From Sphingomonas insulae (GTDB lineage Bacteria; Pseudomonadota; Alphaproteobacteria; Sphingomonadales; Sphingomonadaceae), in contig NZ_CP048422.1 in assembly GCF_010450875.1 (NCBI RefSeq), forward strand, positions 2,391,001 to 2,455,000: 64,000 nucleotides of DNA, written 5' to 3'. Shown here in pieces: positions 1-11,426 of this stretch. Within the stretch, counting starts at the first letter, position 1. Each line of letters begins with the position of its first letter. The notes below the pieces were generated by a model that made no database searches, had not been told where the DNA came from, and saw only the letters and a list, made by a program, of their open reading frames with translations. The translations under genes and the position numbers were made by a program.

Positions 1-186
1 TCCGCCGCTCGCATCGACGAGGAGGAAGATCCCGAAAACGACGCCGAGGCACTGGTTGCCGAGGAATTGAGCGATGCGCCTGCCGCGCCGGCCGAAGGCC
101 AGCTGACGGTGGACGACGGCACGGGGCCGCACACGATGGACGAGGCGGTCGATGACAGCGACGACGGCGGCGAGGAGGATGCATGA
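1..186 (+). CDS. C-terminal end of an unidentified protein with acidic tail (partial)
   Basis: An open frame enters from the left edge and runs 61 codons to a TGA at 184-186. The visible peptide is dominated by Glu, Asp, Ala and Pro and ends in a run of Asp/Gly/Glu residues, so only a disordered acidic tail is visible. The stop overlaps the next gene's start as ATGA, which suggests one operon. Nothing here identifies the family; the folded part lies outside the window. Confidence 0.6.
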   Translation, partial: SAARIDEEEDPENDAEALVAEELSDAPAAPAEGQLTVDDGTGPHTMDEAVDDSDDGGEEDA

Positions 187-536
187 GCGATCTGCCGACC
201 ACGGCCTATAAGGTGTTGACCGCGGATCAGATGGCGGCGCTGGAGCGCGACGGTCGCTTCGCCGGTGCGGCCATCGACCTGCAGGATGGGTATATCCATA
301 TGTCGACCGCCGCGCAGTTAACAGAAACGGTCGACAAGCATTTCGCCGGCCAAAGCGATTTGCATGTCGTCGCCGTTGATCTGGGCAGCTTCGGCGCATC
401 GTTGAAGTGGGAAGAATCACGCGGCGGCCAGCTTTTTCCGCATCTGTACGGGCCGCTGCTGCTCGAGACGGTGATCGCCTATGCGCCGATGAGCCGTGGC
501 GAAGACGGGATCATCCGTTTGCCGGTAACCGGCTGA
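183..536 (+). CDS. DUF952 domain-containing protein
   Basis: A 117-residue cytoplasmic protein without signal peptide or membrane segment. The central GYIHMST (36-42) and the WEESRGGQLFPHLYGPL stretch (76-92) are typical of the DUF952 family, small single-domain proteins of unknown function. Its length fits a complete member. The start ATG overlaps the upstream stop by 4 nt, indicating translational coupling with the partial acidic-tailed gene. A shallow hairpin follows the stop near 551-574, but it lacks a T tract. Family assignment is good; the biochemical role is unknown. Confidence 0.82.
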   Translation: MSDLPTTAYKVLTADQMAALERDGRFAGAAIDLQDGYIHMSTAAQLTETVDKHFAGQSDLHVVAVDLGSFGASLKWEESRGGQLFPHLYGPLLLETVIAYAPMSRGEDGIIRLPVTG

Positions 537-632
537 TCCCGCAGGCACCTCCGCTCGCCGATCAAGGCGGGCGGAACCGCATCGGACCGACCATCGTTAC
601 CCTGTCACAACGACAGAAGATGGAGAATCCCC

Positions 633-1208
633 ATGCGTACCCTAGCCCTGACGATCGGCAGCCTGATGATGGTGCCCGCCGCGGCTCTGGCACAGCAAGC
701 CCAGCCTGCCCCCGGCGCCGCGGCGCCTGCCACCTCTGCCACCGCAGCCGCACCGACGGTCGGTGCGACGATCTACGACAGCGCCGGTGTAGCCCTCGGC
801 ACCGTCGCCAGCATCACGCCCCAGGCGGTGATCCTCAACACCGGCACAGCACAGGTTCCGGTGCCGCCCGCCTCGATCGGCAAGACCGACAAGGGGTTCG
901 CAATGGCGATGACCAAGACCGATCTCGATGCCGCGGTTGCGAGTTCGCAGGCGCAGGCACAGGCGGCGGTGAAGGCGAAACTGACCCCCGGTACCGCGGT
1001 CAGTGGCCTGCAAGGTGCATCGCTTGGCACGATCAAGTCGGCTGACGCCCAGTTCGTTACGGTCACGACCGCGAAGGGTGACGTGAAGCTTCCGATCGCG
1101 GGCTTCAGCGCCGATGCCAGCGGCAAGGTGATCGTCGGAATTACCGCCGATCAGCTGGCAGCGGCTACCGCCGGTACCAGCGCGAGCGCTGCCGCGCCGA
1201 CCAAGTAA
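633..1208 (+). CDS. Secreted Ala-rich protein with an internal duplication
   Basis: A 191-residue protein with a clear signal peptide (MRTLALTIGSLMMVPAAALA, cleavage near residue 20), then a low-complexity Ala/Pro/Gln linker to about residue 42. The rest is two related ~60-residue halves, about 43-103 and 119-178. Each has a Gly-x-Ser/Ala-Leu-Gly-Thr-Ile/Val motif, a beta-rich stretch and an ending in Thr-Lys/Ala-Asp-Leu/Gln-Asp/Leu-Ala-Ala. The pattern resembles PRC-barrel-like envelope proteins, but that is inference. The start has AGATGGAGA upstream. A strong hairpin follows at 1228-1253. Probably periplasmic; function unknown. Confidence 0.75.
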   Translation: MRTLALTIGSLMMVPAAALAQQAQPAPGAAAPATSATAAAPTVGATIYDSAGVALGTVASITPQAVILNTGTAQVPVPPASIGKTDKGFAMAMTKTDLDAAVASSQAQAQAAVKAKLTPGTAVSGLQGASLGTIKSADAQFVTVTTAKGDVKLPIAGFSADASGKVIVGITADQLAAATAGTSASAAAPTK

Positions 1209-1227
1209 ACGTGGTTTGAACGCGGTG

Positions 1228-1253
1228 ACGGGGAGGGCGAATGCCCTCCCCGT
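1228..1253. terminator. Perfect 11-bp hairpin between convergent genes
   Basis: ACGGGGAGGGC (1228-1238) and GCCCTCCCCGT (1243-1253) are perfectly complementary around the loop GAAT. The hairpin lies 19 nt after the secreted-protein gene and between convergent genes, so it could end transcription from either side. There is no T run on either strand, so this is a probable terminator rather than a classical intrinsic one. Confidence 0.6.
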
Positions 1254-1359
1254 TGTCGTATCAGGTGCAGGTCGTCACGGTTTGATCGACCAGTCAGCTA
1301 ACGCCGACCAGCGGTCGGGTAATCTAGTTGATCACTGAAACCGGTCACCTGAAACGCCA

Positions 1360-4016
<2,657 letters not shown>

Positions 4017-4020
<4 letters not shown>

Positions 4021-4724
4021 AGCGTCAGCGGCTTAGGCGAGACTTCCGCCACCCTCAAGCGCCGTTGCGCGGCCCAGCGAAGGCCGCCGGGTAAATCCTC
4101 GGCAGCGAATTCGAGCTGAAGCACGCGGCGGCGCCCACCCGACGCGGCGCGGGCCGATCCATGCAGGATCGGCGTCGCGTAGAACCAGACGCTGCCGACA
4201 TCGGCGAGGCAGGTAGCAACTCCGCACGCCGCCACCACGTCATCGATCGTGTCTTCCGCGATACAGCCAAGCCGGTGCGACCCCGGCGCGACCCGCAGCG
4301 GGGCATTGTCGGGCGGCACGGCATCGAGATGGATGCGCACGGTGAGCATGCGTTCGAGCAGTTCGATCGGCGGGGCGACATGAAGCCGATCCTGTTTGCA
4401 CGTCCACGGGCCGAAACCCGGAACCTCGATCCGTTCGGCAACCTCGATCGTGCGATCCTGATGCCAGCCCAGTGCCCAATTGGCGCCGTCGCGCTTGTCG
4501 AACAGCAGCGCGCGAACCGGACGCGCCGATCGCCCCAGCAATGCCTCGACATCCGGCCGGATGTCTTGGACCGCGGCAAGGTCGTTGCACGCGGCCGCGT
4601 CGATCCGGACGCCTGGCCGGTCCGCCGCCAGTCGCGCAAACAGCCGATCCAGCCCGGCGAGCGCCGCGCGGTCCAATGTCCGCGGCCAGCGTGCGTAGCC
4701 CTCCTCGTGCAGCAACTGCTTCAT
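4017..4724 (-). CDS. Phytanoyl-CoA dioxygenase-like Fe(II)/2-oxoglutarate oxygenase
   Basis: A 235-residue soluble protein. The facial triad is visible: His88 and Asp90 in WHQDRT and a distal His188 in ILHGSAR, followed by basic residues (198-200) placed to bind 2-oxoglutarate. [22 protein letters not shown] is the usual central stretch of the PhyH-like family, which hydroxylates acyl-CoA or small-molecule substrates. The substrate cannot be told. The ATG at 4724 overlaps the peptidase stop (ATGA), and the gene's own stop overlaps alaS. A much longer upstream reading frame exists but runs back through the peptidase gene, so the internal start is correct. Confidence 0.85.
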
Positions 4725-5980
4725 GCGAGCGGCGCGTCGATCGACCTGGGCGGCGTGCTGAACCAGCGCGGGCCGTCGGCGGTCAGGTGGAAGCAATCCT
4801 CCAGCCGAACGCCGAAGCGACCGGGCAGGTAGATGCCGGGTTCGTTGGAAAAGCACATGCCCGCAGTCAGCCGCGTCAACTCGCCGCGGACGAGATTGAC
4901 GGGTTCGTGACCGTCCATGCCGATGCCATGGCCGGTACGATGCGACAGGCCGGGCAGCGCGTAGTCGGGACCATAGCCCAGCCCGGTATAATAGGCGCGG
5001 ACCGCATCGTCGACGCTGCCGGCGGTGGCGCCGATCTTCGCCGCCGCAAGTGCGACCTGCTGTCCGTGCGCGGCGTCGTTCCACACCTTGCGCTGCGCGA
5101 CTGTGGCGGCGCCCTGTGGCACCCAGGTGCGCGACACGTCGGACTGGTAGCCCTGCACGGTGCAGCCGCAATCCATCAGCAGGATTTCGGCGGGTGCGAT
5201 GCGATGGACCTCGCGGCTGCCGTGCGGCAGCGCGGCGGCGGGTCCGATCAGGGCGAGCGCGAATTCCGGGTCGCCGCCGAGCCTGCGCGTCGCCGCGTTC
5301 ATCAGCGCGCCGATCTCGCCCCCCGTCATGCCGGTTTCGATACGCGGCGCGAGCCAGCGATAGGCCGCGATCGTGACGTCGGTCGCAACCTGCATCAGCG
5401 CGAGTTCGGCGGGCGTCTTGATCATGCGGCAGCCACGGACGACCGGATTGGCGACGACCTGCCTGGCATCAGGCGCGAAACGGCCGAGATCGGTCGGTAT
5501 GAAGAGGCGGGTGGTTTCCTCTATGCCGATCGTCGCGCGATCGAGCCGCCGTTCCTTCAGCCACGCCGCGACGACGGCAAGCGCGTTGCCGTCCTCCTGC
5601 CAGACGCGGACCTCTGCCGGGACGGCGAGCGACTGGCGGACGGATGGTTCCTCGAAGAACGGGGTGACGATCAGCGGCTGGCCGTCCCGGGGGAGGATGG
5701 CTAGCGTCGGGCGTTCGCTGCGGCCCCATCGGATGCCGGTGAAATAGGTCATCGAGGAGCCGGGCTCGATCAGCACCGCGCCCATGCCGTTGGCCCGCAT
5801 CAGCGCCTGCGCCCTGGACAGGCGACGGGCGCGTTCGTCCGCCCCGATCGGGATGGCGCCCGCCGTGATATCGTGCAGTTCCGCCAGATCGGGTTCGGCG
5901 GCGCGCAGCACGCCAGTGGACAGCAGCGGGATCGCGGCTAAACCGGCGAGCAGCGTGCGGCGGGAGGGGGAGACGACCAT
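4721..5980 (-). CDS. M24 family metallopeptidase (Xaa-Pro aminopeptidase-like), Tat-exported
   Basis: A 419-residue protein. It starts with a twin-arginine signal (SPSRRTLLAG, hydrophobic stretch to about residue 27), so it is exported folded, consistent with a metalloenzyme. The C-terminal pita-bread domain carries the five metal ligands Asp270 (LLMDCGC), Asp281 (QSDVSRTW), His351 (TGHGIG), Glu380 (SNEPGIY) and Glu394 (VRLEDCF). It probably removes N-terminal residues before proline. The start at 5980 was chosen because the Tat signal begins there; the open frame continues upstream only as an antisense run through the divergent symporter gene. It heads an operon with the dioxygenase and alaS. 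Confidence 0.92.
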   Translation of the reverse strand: MVVSPSRRTLLAGLAAIPLLSTGVLRAAEPDLAELHDITAGAIPIGADERARRLSRAQALMRANGMGAVLIEPGSSMTYFTGIRWGRSERPTLAILPRDGQPLIVTPFFEEPSVRQSLAVPAEVRVWQEDGNALAVVAAWLKERRLDRATIGIEETTRLFIPTDLGRFAPDARQVVANPVVRGCRMIKTPAELALMQVATDVTIAAYRWLAPRIETGMTGGEIGALMNAATRRLGGDPEFALALIGPAAALPHGSREVHRIAPAEILLMDCGCTVQGYQSDVSRTWVPQGAATVAQRKVWNDAAHGQQVALAAAKIGATAGSVDDAVRAYYTGLGYGPDYALPGLSHRTGHGIGMDGHEPVNLVRGELTRLTAGMCFSNEPGIYLPGRFGVRLEDCFHLTADGPRWFSTPPRSIDAPLA

Positions 5981-6052
5981 CGCGGATCGATAGGGCGCTT
6001 GACCCGACGGCCGCAATCCCCTTCCCTGCCGTGCAGTTTCGGGAGTGCATGA

Positions 6053-7372
6053 ATGGCCAAACGGCTGACTGTGTTTATCGTGATCGGCCTGCTGCTCGGC
6101 ATCGTCACGGGGTTGGCGATCCACGGCTGGCTGGACGACGGCACGCCCGCCGCGGCGGCGCGGCTGAAGGACGTCGCCGGCTATGTCTCGATCGGCACGA
6201 CGATCTTCCTGCGGCTCATCAAGATGATCATCGCGCCGCTGGTGTTCGCGACGCTGGTCAGCGGGATCGCGCAGATGGGCGATACCGCGGCACTGGGCCG
6301 GGTTGGCGCGAAGGCGATCGGCTGGTTCGTCTGCGCCAGCCTGCTGTCGCTGGGGCTGGGGCTGATCCTGGTCAACGCGATCCATCCGGGGGTCGGCATC
6401 AACCTGCCGCTGCCGCCGGTCGGCGCCGATGCCGGCGTGTCGACGGATGCGTTCAGCCTCGCCAAGTTCATCACCCATATCGTCCCCGCATCGATGGTCG
6501 AGGCGATGGCGACCAACGAGATCCTGCAGATCGTCGTCTTTTCGATCTTCGTCGGGGTGGCGATCACCGCGGTCGGCGACGTCGCCAAGCCGCTGATCCG
6601 CGCCGTGGAGGCGCTGGTGGCGATCATGCTGCAGATCACCGACTATGTGATGCGCTTTGCACCCATCGCCGTATTCTGCGCGGTCACCGCGACGCTGGCC
6701 GAGCGCGGCGCAGGGGTGATCGGGCAACTCGCGTTCTTCATGGGCAGCTTCTACCTGGCGCTGTTCATCCTGTGGGCGGTCCTGCTGGGCTTCGGCTTCC
6801 TGTTCATCGGGCCCCGTATCCGCGACCTCATCCGCTACATCCGCGAGCCGCTGCTGGTCGCGTTCACGACCGCATCGTCCGAGGCCGCCTATCCACGGAT
6901 GCTGGAGGCGCTGGACCGGTTCGGCGTGCCCCCCAAGATCGCCAGCTTCGTGTTGCCGCTCGGTTATTCGTTCAACCTCGACGGATCGATGATGTACGTC
7001 ACGTTCGCGTCGGTGTTCATCGCCCAGGCCTATGGCATCGACATGCCGCTGGGGACGCAGATCGCGATGCTGCTGTTCCTGATGATCTCGTCCAAGGGCA
7101 TCGCCGCGGTGCCGCGCGCCAGCCTCGTGGTCATCGCCGCCGTGCTGCCGGTGTTCGACATACCCGAGGCGGGGCTGCTGCTGATCCTGGCGATCGACCA
7201 TTTCCTCGACATGGGCCGCACCGCGACCAACGTGATCGGCAATGCCGTGGCGAGCGCGGTGGTGGCGAAATGGGAAGGCGGATTCGATCCGCGCGAACCC
7301 GCCGAGATCGAGCCGGCGCACGCACCCGCGCACGTGCCGGAGCCACCGGCACCGACCAGCTTCCGCCACTAG
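6053..7372 (+). CDS. Dicarboxylate/amino acid:cation symporter (DAACS family)
   Basis: A 439-residue integral inner-membrane protein with many hydrophobic segments. It shows DAACS signatures: the serine-rich re-entrant loop (TASSEAAYPRML), GYSFNLDGSMMYV, SSKGIAAVPRASLVVIA, and the C-terminal DHFLDMGRTATNVIGNA, which binds the substrate alpha-amino/carboxylate group and cations. It imports C4-dicarboxylates or acidic amino acids with Na+ or H+. The sequence alone does not separate DctA-like from GltP-like members, so no symbol is given. The tail is Pro/Ala/Glu-rich. It is transcribed divergently from the M24 gene across 72 bp. Confidence 0.93.
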   Translation: MAKRLTVFIVIGLLLGIVTGLAIHGWLDDGTPAAAARLKDVAGYVSIGTTIFLRLIKMIIAPLVFATLVSGIAQMGDTAALGRVGAKAIGWFVCASLLSLGLGLILVNAIHPGVGINLPLPPVGADAGVSTDAFSLAKFITHIVPASMVEAMATNEILQIVVFSIFVGVAITAVGDVAKPLIRAVEALVAIMLQITDYVMRFAPIAVFCAVTATLAERGAGVIGQLAFFMGSFYLALFILWAVLLGFGFLFIGPRIRDLIRYIREPLLVAFTTASSEAAYPRMLEALDRFGVPPKIASFVLPLGYSFNLDGSMMYVTFASVFIAQAYGIDMPLGTQIAMLLFLMISSKGIAAVPRASLVVIAAVLPVFDIPEAGLLLILAIDHFLDMGRTATNVIGNAVASAVVAKWEGGFDPREPAEIEPAHAPAHVPEPPAPTSFRH

Positions 7373-7389
7373 CCGGTCGGCGGCGGCCA

Positions 7390-8025
7390 TCAGGCGTAGG
7401 CATAGGGGCCGCCCCTGGCGAGGGCGGCCTGATAGGCCGGACGGGCGTGCACCTTGTCCAGCCAGGCGATCGTCGCGGGGCGGGAAGCGTCCAGGCCGGC
7501 ACGGCTGCGCGCCGCTTCCAGGGGGAAGCTCATCATGACGTCGGCGGCGGTGAGGTCGGCACCGCCGAACCACGGCCGCCGGGCGAGTTCCGATTCGACA
7601 TAGTCGAGGTGGACGTCAATCATCGGCTGGATGCGCTTCATCGCCGGCTTGCCCATCAACGGTATGCGGCCGAGCACCAGCTTGAGCAGCAGCGGCGGCA
7701 TCATCGATCCTTCGGCATAATGGAGCCAGAAGCGATAGCGGAGTGCGTCGTCGCGGCGCGCGGGGGCGCCGAGGCGACCGTCCGCCTTTTCAACCAGATA
7801 TTCGACGATCGCGCCGGTTTCGGCGATGACATGGGTGCCCGCGCCGTCGGTATCCTCGATCACCGGTGACTTGCCGAGCGGGTGGACGCGTTTCAGTTCG
7901 GGCGGCGCGAGCATCGTCTTCCTGTCGCGCTCATAGCGTTCGATGCGATAGTCGAGGCCGAGTTCCTCCAGCATCCACAGCACCCGCTGCGACCGGCTGT
8001 TTTCGAGATGGTGGACGACGATCAT
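7390..8025 (-). CDS. Glutathione S-transferase family protein
   Basis: A 211-residue cytoplasmic protein. The N-terminal thioredoxin-like domain (about 1-80) begins MIVVHHLENSRSQRVLWMLEELG, with Ser10/Ser12 where GSTs place the catalytic Ser/Cys, and HPLGKSPVIED as the cis-Pro region. The helical C-terminal domain carries the N-capping motif LTAADVMMSF. It probably conjugates or uses glutathione on small electrophiles; the substrate is unknown. The ATG at 8025 overlaps the upstream methyltransferase stop (ATGA). It is convergent with the symporter, with a 17 bp gap. Confidence 0.9.
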   Translation of the reverse strand: MIVVHHLENSRSQRVLWMLEELGLDYRIERYERDRKTMLAPPELKRVHPLGKSPVIEDTDGAGTHVIAETGAIVEYLVEKADGRLGAPARRDDALRYRFWLHYAEGSMMPPLLLKLVLGRIPLMGKPAMKRIQPMIDVHLDYVESELARRPWFGGADLTAADVMMSFPLEAARSRAGLDASRPATIAWLDKVHARPAYQAALARGGPYAYA

Positions 8026-8864
8026 GCTCTCTCCCCTTGATTGGCGGTGGCCCGCCAGATCCATGCCGACGCCGGAAAGACGACGTCGTTGTCGGTACGA
8101 TAACGTTCCAGCGCGGTTTTGAGCCGCGCGTTCGATGTGGCCGGATCGGGCGCCTGCCGCAACGCGGAGGCGAGCGGACCGATGCGGCGGAAGAAGGCGG
8201 CAGCGTCCGCCACCGGATCGTCGCCGGCGCCGACGCGGTAGCCGAAATCGACGCGGGCATGGCCGTCGATCGTCCAGCCGGCGTCCGAGAGGATGGCGGC
8301 GGTGACGGCGGGATCGGCGAAACCGAACGGGCCGGGCGCATAGCCGGATGCGGCGGGCGGGGGCGTGCCGGTGACCTGTTCGACGAGGTCGGATGCCCAG
8401 GGATTGTCGGCACGATGCCGGAAGCAGGAAAAGACCAGCGACGCGCCCGGGCGGCTGGCCTGGCGCAGGCCGGTGAAGGCGACGACGGGATCGGCGAAGA
8501 ACATGACGCCGTGGCGCGATAGCAGCAGGTCGAGCGGGGCGAGGTCGGCGGCGACGGCGGTGGCATCGCCCTGCCGGAACGTGAGATTGGCGTGCCCTGC
8601 CCCGCGATCGCGGGCGACGGCGAGCAAATCGGTGGACAGGTCGACGCCGGTGATCGTCGCGTGCGGGCGGGCGGCGGCAAGCGCAAGGCCGGTCGAGCCG
8701 GCACCGCAGCCGATGTCGAGAACGCGGATCGGAGCGTCGGAGGCGGCGGTCCGGATCGCGGCGTCGAGATGCGGCGCGAGGGCGGCGAACGAGCGTTCGA
8801 TGCGCTGCCATTCCGCGGCCCATGTCTGGCCGACGCGGCCGGTCCAGTCGTTGGCGGTGGTCAT
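8022..8864 (-). CDS. Class I SAM-dependent methyltransferase
   Basis: A 280-residue soluble protein with a Rossmann methyltransferase core. Motif I is RVLDIGCGAGSTG (47-59), the acidic end of beta-2 is GVDLS (73-77), and motif III is around RQGDATAVAADLAPLDLLLSR. The layout resembles UbiE/Methyltransf_25 enzymes; the substrate is unknown. The start is ATG 8864. A GST gene is coupled downstream (ATGA). The first ~14 codons are themselves the first, best-preserved copy of a tandem repeat that continues upstream for about 430 bp, so the promoter and 5' leader are unusual. Alternative upstream starts exist in other frames because the repeat length is not a multiple of three. Confidence 0.88.
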   Translation of the reverse strand: MTTANDWTGRVGQTWAAEWQRIERSFAALAPHLDAAIRTAASDAPIRVLDIGCGAGSTGLALAAARPHATITGVDLSTDLLAVARDRGAGHANLTFRQGDATAVAADLAPLDLLLSRHGVMFFADPVVAFTGLRQASRPGASLVFSCFRHRADNPWASDLVEQVTGTPPPAASGYAPGPFGFADPAVTAAILSDAGWTIDGHARVDFGYRVGAGDDPVADAAAFFRRIGPLASALRQAPDPATSNARLKTALERYRTDNDVVFPASAWIWRATANQGERA

Positions 8865-9295
8865 GATCAGGTGTCCCTGCGCTGGGTAGGGGGTGGCGGC
8901 GAGTTCTGGTTTGTGGGCGATGTTCGGCCAGCGCGGCAGGTCCGGTCGTCGGTGGTGGTCATGATTGGGCGTTCCTGCGCTGGGTATAGGGTGGCGGCGA
9001 TATCTGGATTGCGATCGATGGCCGGTCGGCGCGGGTGACCCAGCCGTTGCTGCTGGTTGTGATCGGGCGTCCCTGCGTGGAATGTAGGGGGCGATATCCG
9101 GACTGCGGTCGATGTCCGGTCGGCGCGGGCGGTCCAGCCGTTGGTAGTGGTTGTGATCGGGCGTCCCTGCGTGGGATGTAGGGGGGTCGATATCCGGACT
9201 GCGGTCGGTGTCCGGTCGCGCGCTCGGTCGAATCGTTGGTGGTGGTTGTGATCGGGCATTCCTGCCCCGGGTGTAGGGTGGCGTCGATATCCGGC
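8820..9295. repeat. Tandem repeat array (about 4.5 units of 94-98 bp) upstream of the methyltransferase
   Basis: Units can be anchored on T(C/T)(A/G)TGAT followed by a GGG/AGG-type stretch and CCTGC, at 8861, 8959, 9057, 9151 and 9246, giving periods of 98, 98, 94 and 95 bp. The last unit breaks off near 9292. Units 9057-9151 and 9151-9246 are the most alike and each holds CCGGAC...GTCCGG as a small hairpin. The gene-proximal end (about 8820-8865) is the methyltransferase's own first codons, so each unit carries a degenerate copy of the start region, but only the unit at 8959 keeps an ATG on the minus strand. This is a minisatellite-type array, not CRISPR: there are no short identical repeats with unique spacers. 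Confidence 0.85.
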
Positions 9296-9697
9296 GGGAA
9301 ATGGATCTGGTTGGATATGCATGCAGGACGCATCGTGCGGGGTTGCGCTCCCCGTTTGGCCGGGATGGCGTGCCAACCCGTGCTGGCTGTTTTGTGCACC
9401 TCTGGAGGCGCCGCCGGGCGGGACGGGGTCGATCCTTTCGCCCTGTCCGGGTGGTACGTCGGCTTTGCGTACGCGATCGGGGTGACGATGCGGGGCGGTC
9501 GGGTCGAGGGCAAATCGGGTGTTGATGCAATCCAATTTGGCCGCGACCGCGGCGTTGCTGTTACCGCAAGCTGCCGGCGCCAACCGCTCGATCCGGCTCG
9601 CGCATCTTGATGCGCGTCGTGATCCGGTGTCGGTGCGTCCGACGCCGTCGGAAGTTGCCGAAGTTGACACTACGTCACGCCCGGAATGCCCCGTATG
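9296..9697. other. Gene-poor stretch between the repeat array and the recA terminator
   Basis: About 400 bp. Open frames exist on both strands, but they lack ribosome binding sites, recognisable domains and a consistent codon pattern, so I call no gene. Near its right end (9649-9679) lies one copy of a 31 bp dispersed sequence that recurs at 59176-59206. Confidence 0.5.
9649..9679 (+). repeat. 31-bp dispersed repeat, copy 1
   Basis: It begins CGGAAGTTGCCGAAGTTG and contains CACTACGTC. It matches 59176-59206 at 29 of 31 positions. Internally it contains two consecutive GAAGTTG(C/A)C units. It lies just past the recA terminator. The function is unknown. Confidence 0.75.
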
Positions 9698-9732
9698 CGA
9701 AAAGGGCCCGCCGTTGCCGGCGAGCCCTTTCT
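9698..9732 (-). terminator. Intrinsic terminator of recA
   Basis: Read on the minus strand, this is a GC-rich stem (AAAGGGCTCGCCG...CGGCGGGCCCTTTT) with a GCAA-type loop, followed directly by a T run. It ends 25 nt after the recA stop, as expected of a Rho-independent terminator. Confidence 0.9.
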
Positions 9733-9756
9733 GCATCCCGAGGGGACACCCGGTCA

Positions 9757-10830
<1,074 letters not shown>

Positions 10831-10907
10831 CGGGAGTTTCCCTCGCTAGAACAAGCGCGCCACCGGGGCAACGCATCTGTTCTCCATGTACGTCATTTGT
10901 TCTCACG

Positions 10908-10922
10908 GAACAAGAGGGGAAC
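10908..10922 (-). promoter_or_regulatory. SOS box (LexA operator) of recA
   Basis: On the minus strand the sequence is GTTCCCCTCTTGTTC, an exact match to the alphaproteobacterial direct-repeat operator GTTC-N7-GTTC. It lies 78 nt upstream of the recA ATG. It overlaps a plausible -35 (TTGTTC) that is followed 17 nt later by TACATG as a weak -10, so bound LexA would block polymerase. Confidence 0.9.
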
Positions 10923-11016
10923 TTTTGAATGAACGAACAGATACATGGGACCGGAACGGAGCAAGTTCGGCTTGCCGGCGCGGGTGACCCGCGTACGTTC
11001 GACACCAGTGGAGGAC

Positions 11017-11424
11017 GTGGCGATCCAGCGATTGATGGCGATGGCGGCAACACTGCTGACAACAACAACGCTCGGCCCGATGCCGCAGCCCGCCATGGCG
11101 CAGGTGCAGGCCGGCGGACAACGCTGCATCGGCTGGACCTTCGTACGACAGGTCGCGGGCGTCTACGACAGCTCGTACGTCCAGTACGCCAATCGCTGCG
11201 GCGATCCCGTCGGTTTCTTCTGGCGCCAGTCGACGGTGTATCAGACCAGCAATCCGCCAGCATGCAACGCCATGACCGGCGCCCATAATTCCGGCTATGC
11301 GCCGGTGGGGTGGACCAACCGCGTATCGCAATCCGCGACCGGAACATTGGTGATCGTCATCCACGAATGCCCGGCGCGGACGCGTGCCTATATGAAGACG
11401 GACGGCATCTTCTACTGCCGCTGA
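11017..11424 (+). CDS. Small secreted cysteine-containing protein
   Basis: A protein of about 135 residues starting at GTG 11017, with ATG 10945 as an in-frame alternative (159 residues). The GTG was preferred because it gives a normal signal peptide: short basic start, hydrophobic LMAMAATLLTTTTLG and a PAMA cleavage site. The mature part has five cysteines (RCIGW, RCGDP, PACNA, HECPA, FYC at the end), consistent with periplasmic disulfides, and is rich in aromatic residues. No known family is recognised. The gene is divergent from recA and convergent with ispE (2 nt between stops). The longer start would place its 5' end close to the recA control region. Confidence 0.68.
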   Translation: MAIQRLMAMAATLLTTTTLGPMPQPAMAQVQAGGQRCIGWTFVRQVAGVYDSSYVQYANRCGDPVGFFWRQSTVYQTSNPPACNAMTGAHNSGYAPVGWTNRVSQSATGTLVIVIHECPARTRAYMKTDGIFYCR

Positions 11425-11426
11425 CC

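Noticed and set aside
4721..7573. A 950-codon open frame on the minus strand
   Set aside because: Only its last 419 codons (from 5980) match a protein family. The upstream part is antisense to the DAACS symporter and is His/Arg/Gln/Asp-rich, typical of a shadow frame in GC-rich DNA.
8820..9295. CRISPR array
   Set aside because: The unit is 94-98 bp, degenerate along its whole length and without unique spacers; no cas genes are in the window.
9236..9610. A 124-codon plus-strand frame left of recA
   Set aside because: No ribosome site or recognisable motif, and it begins inside the repeat array.
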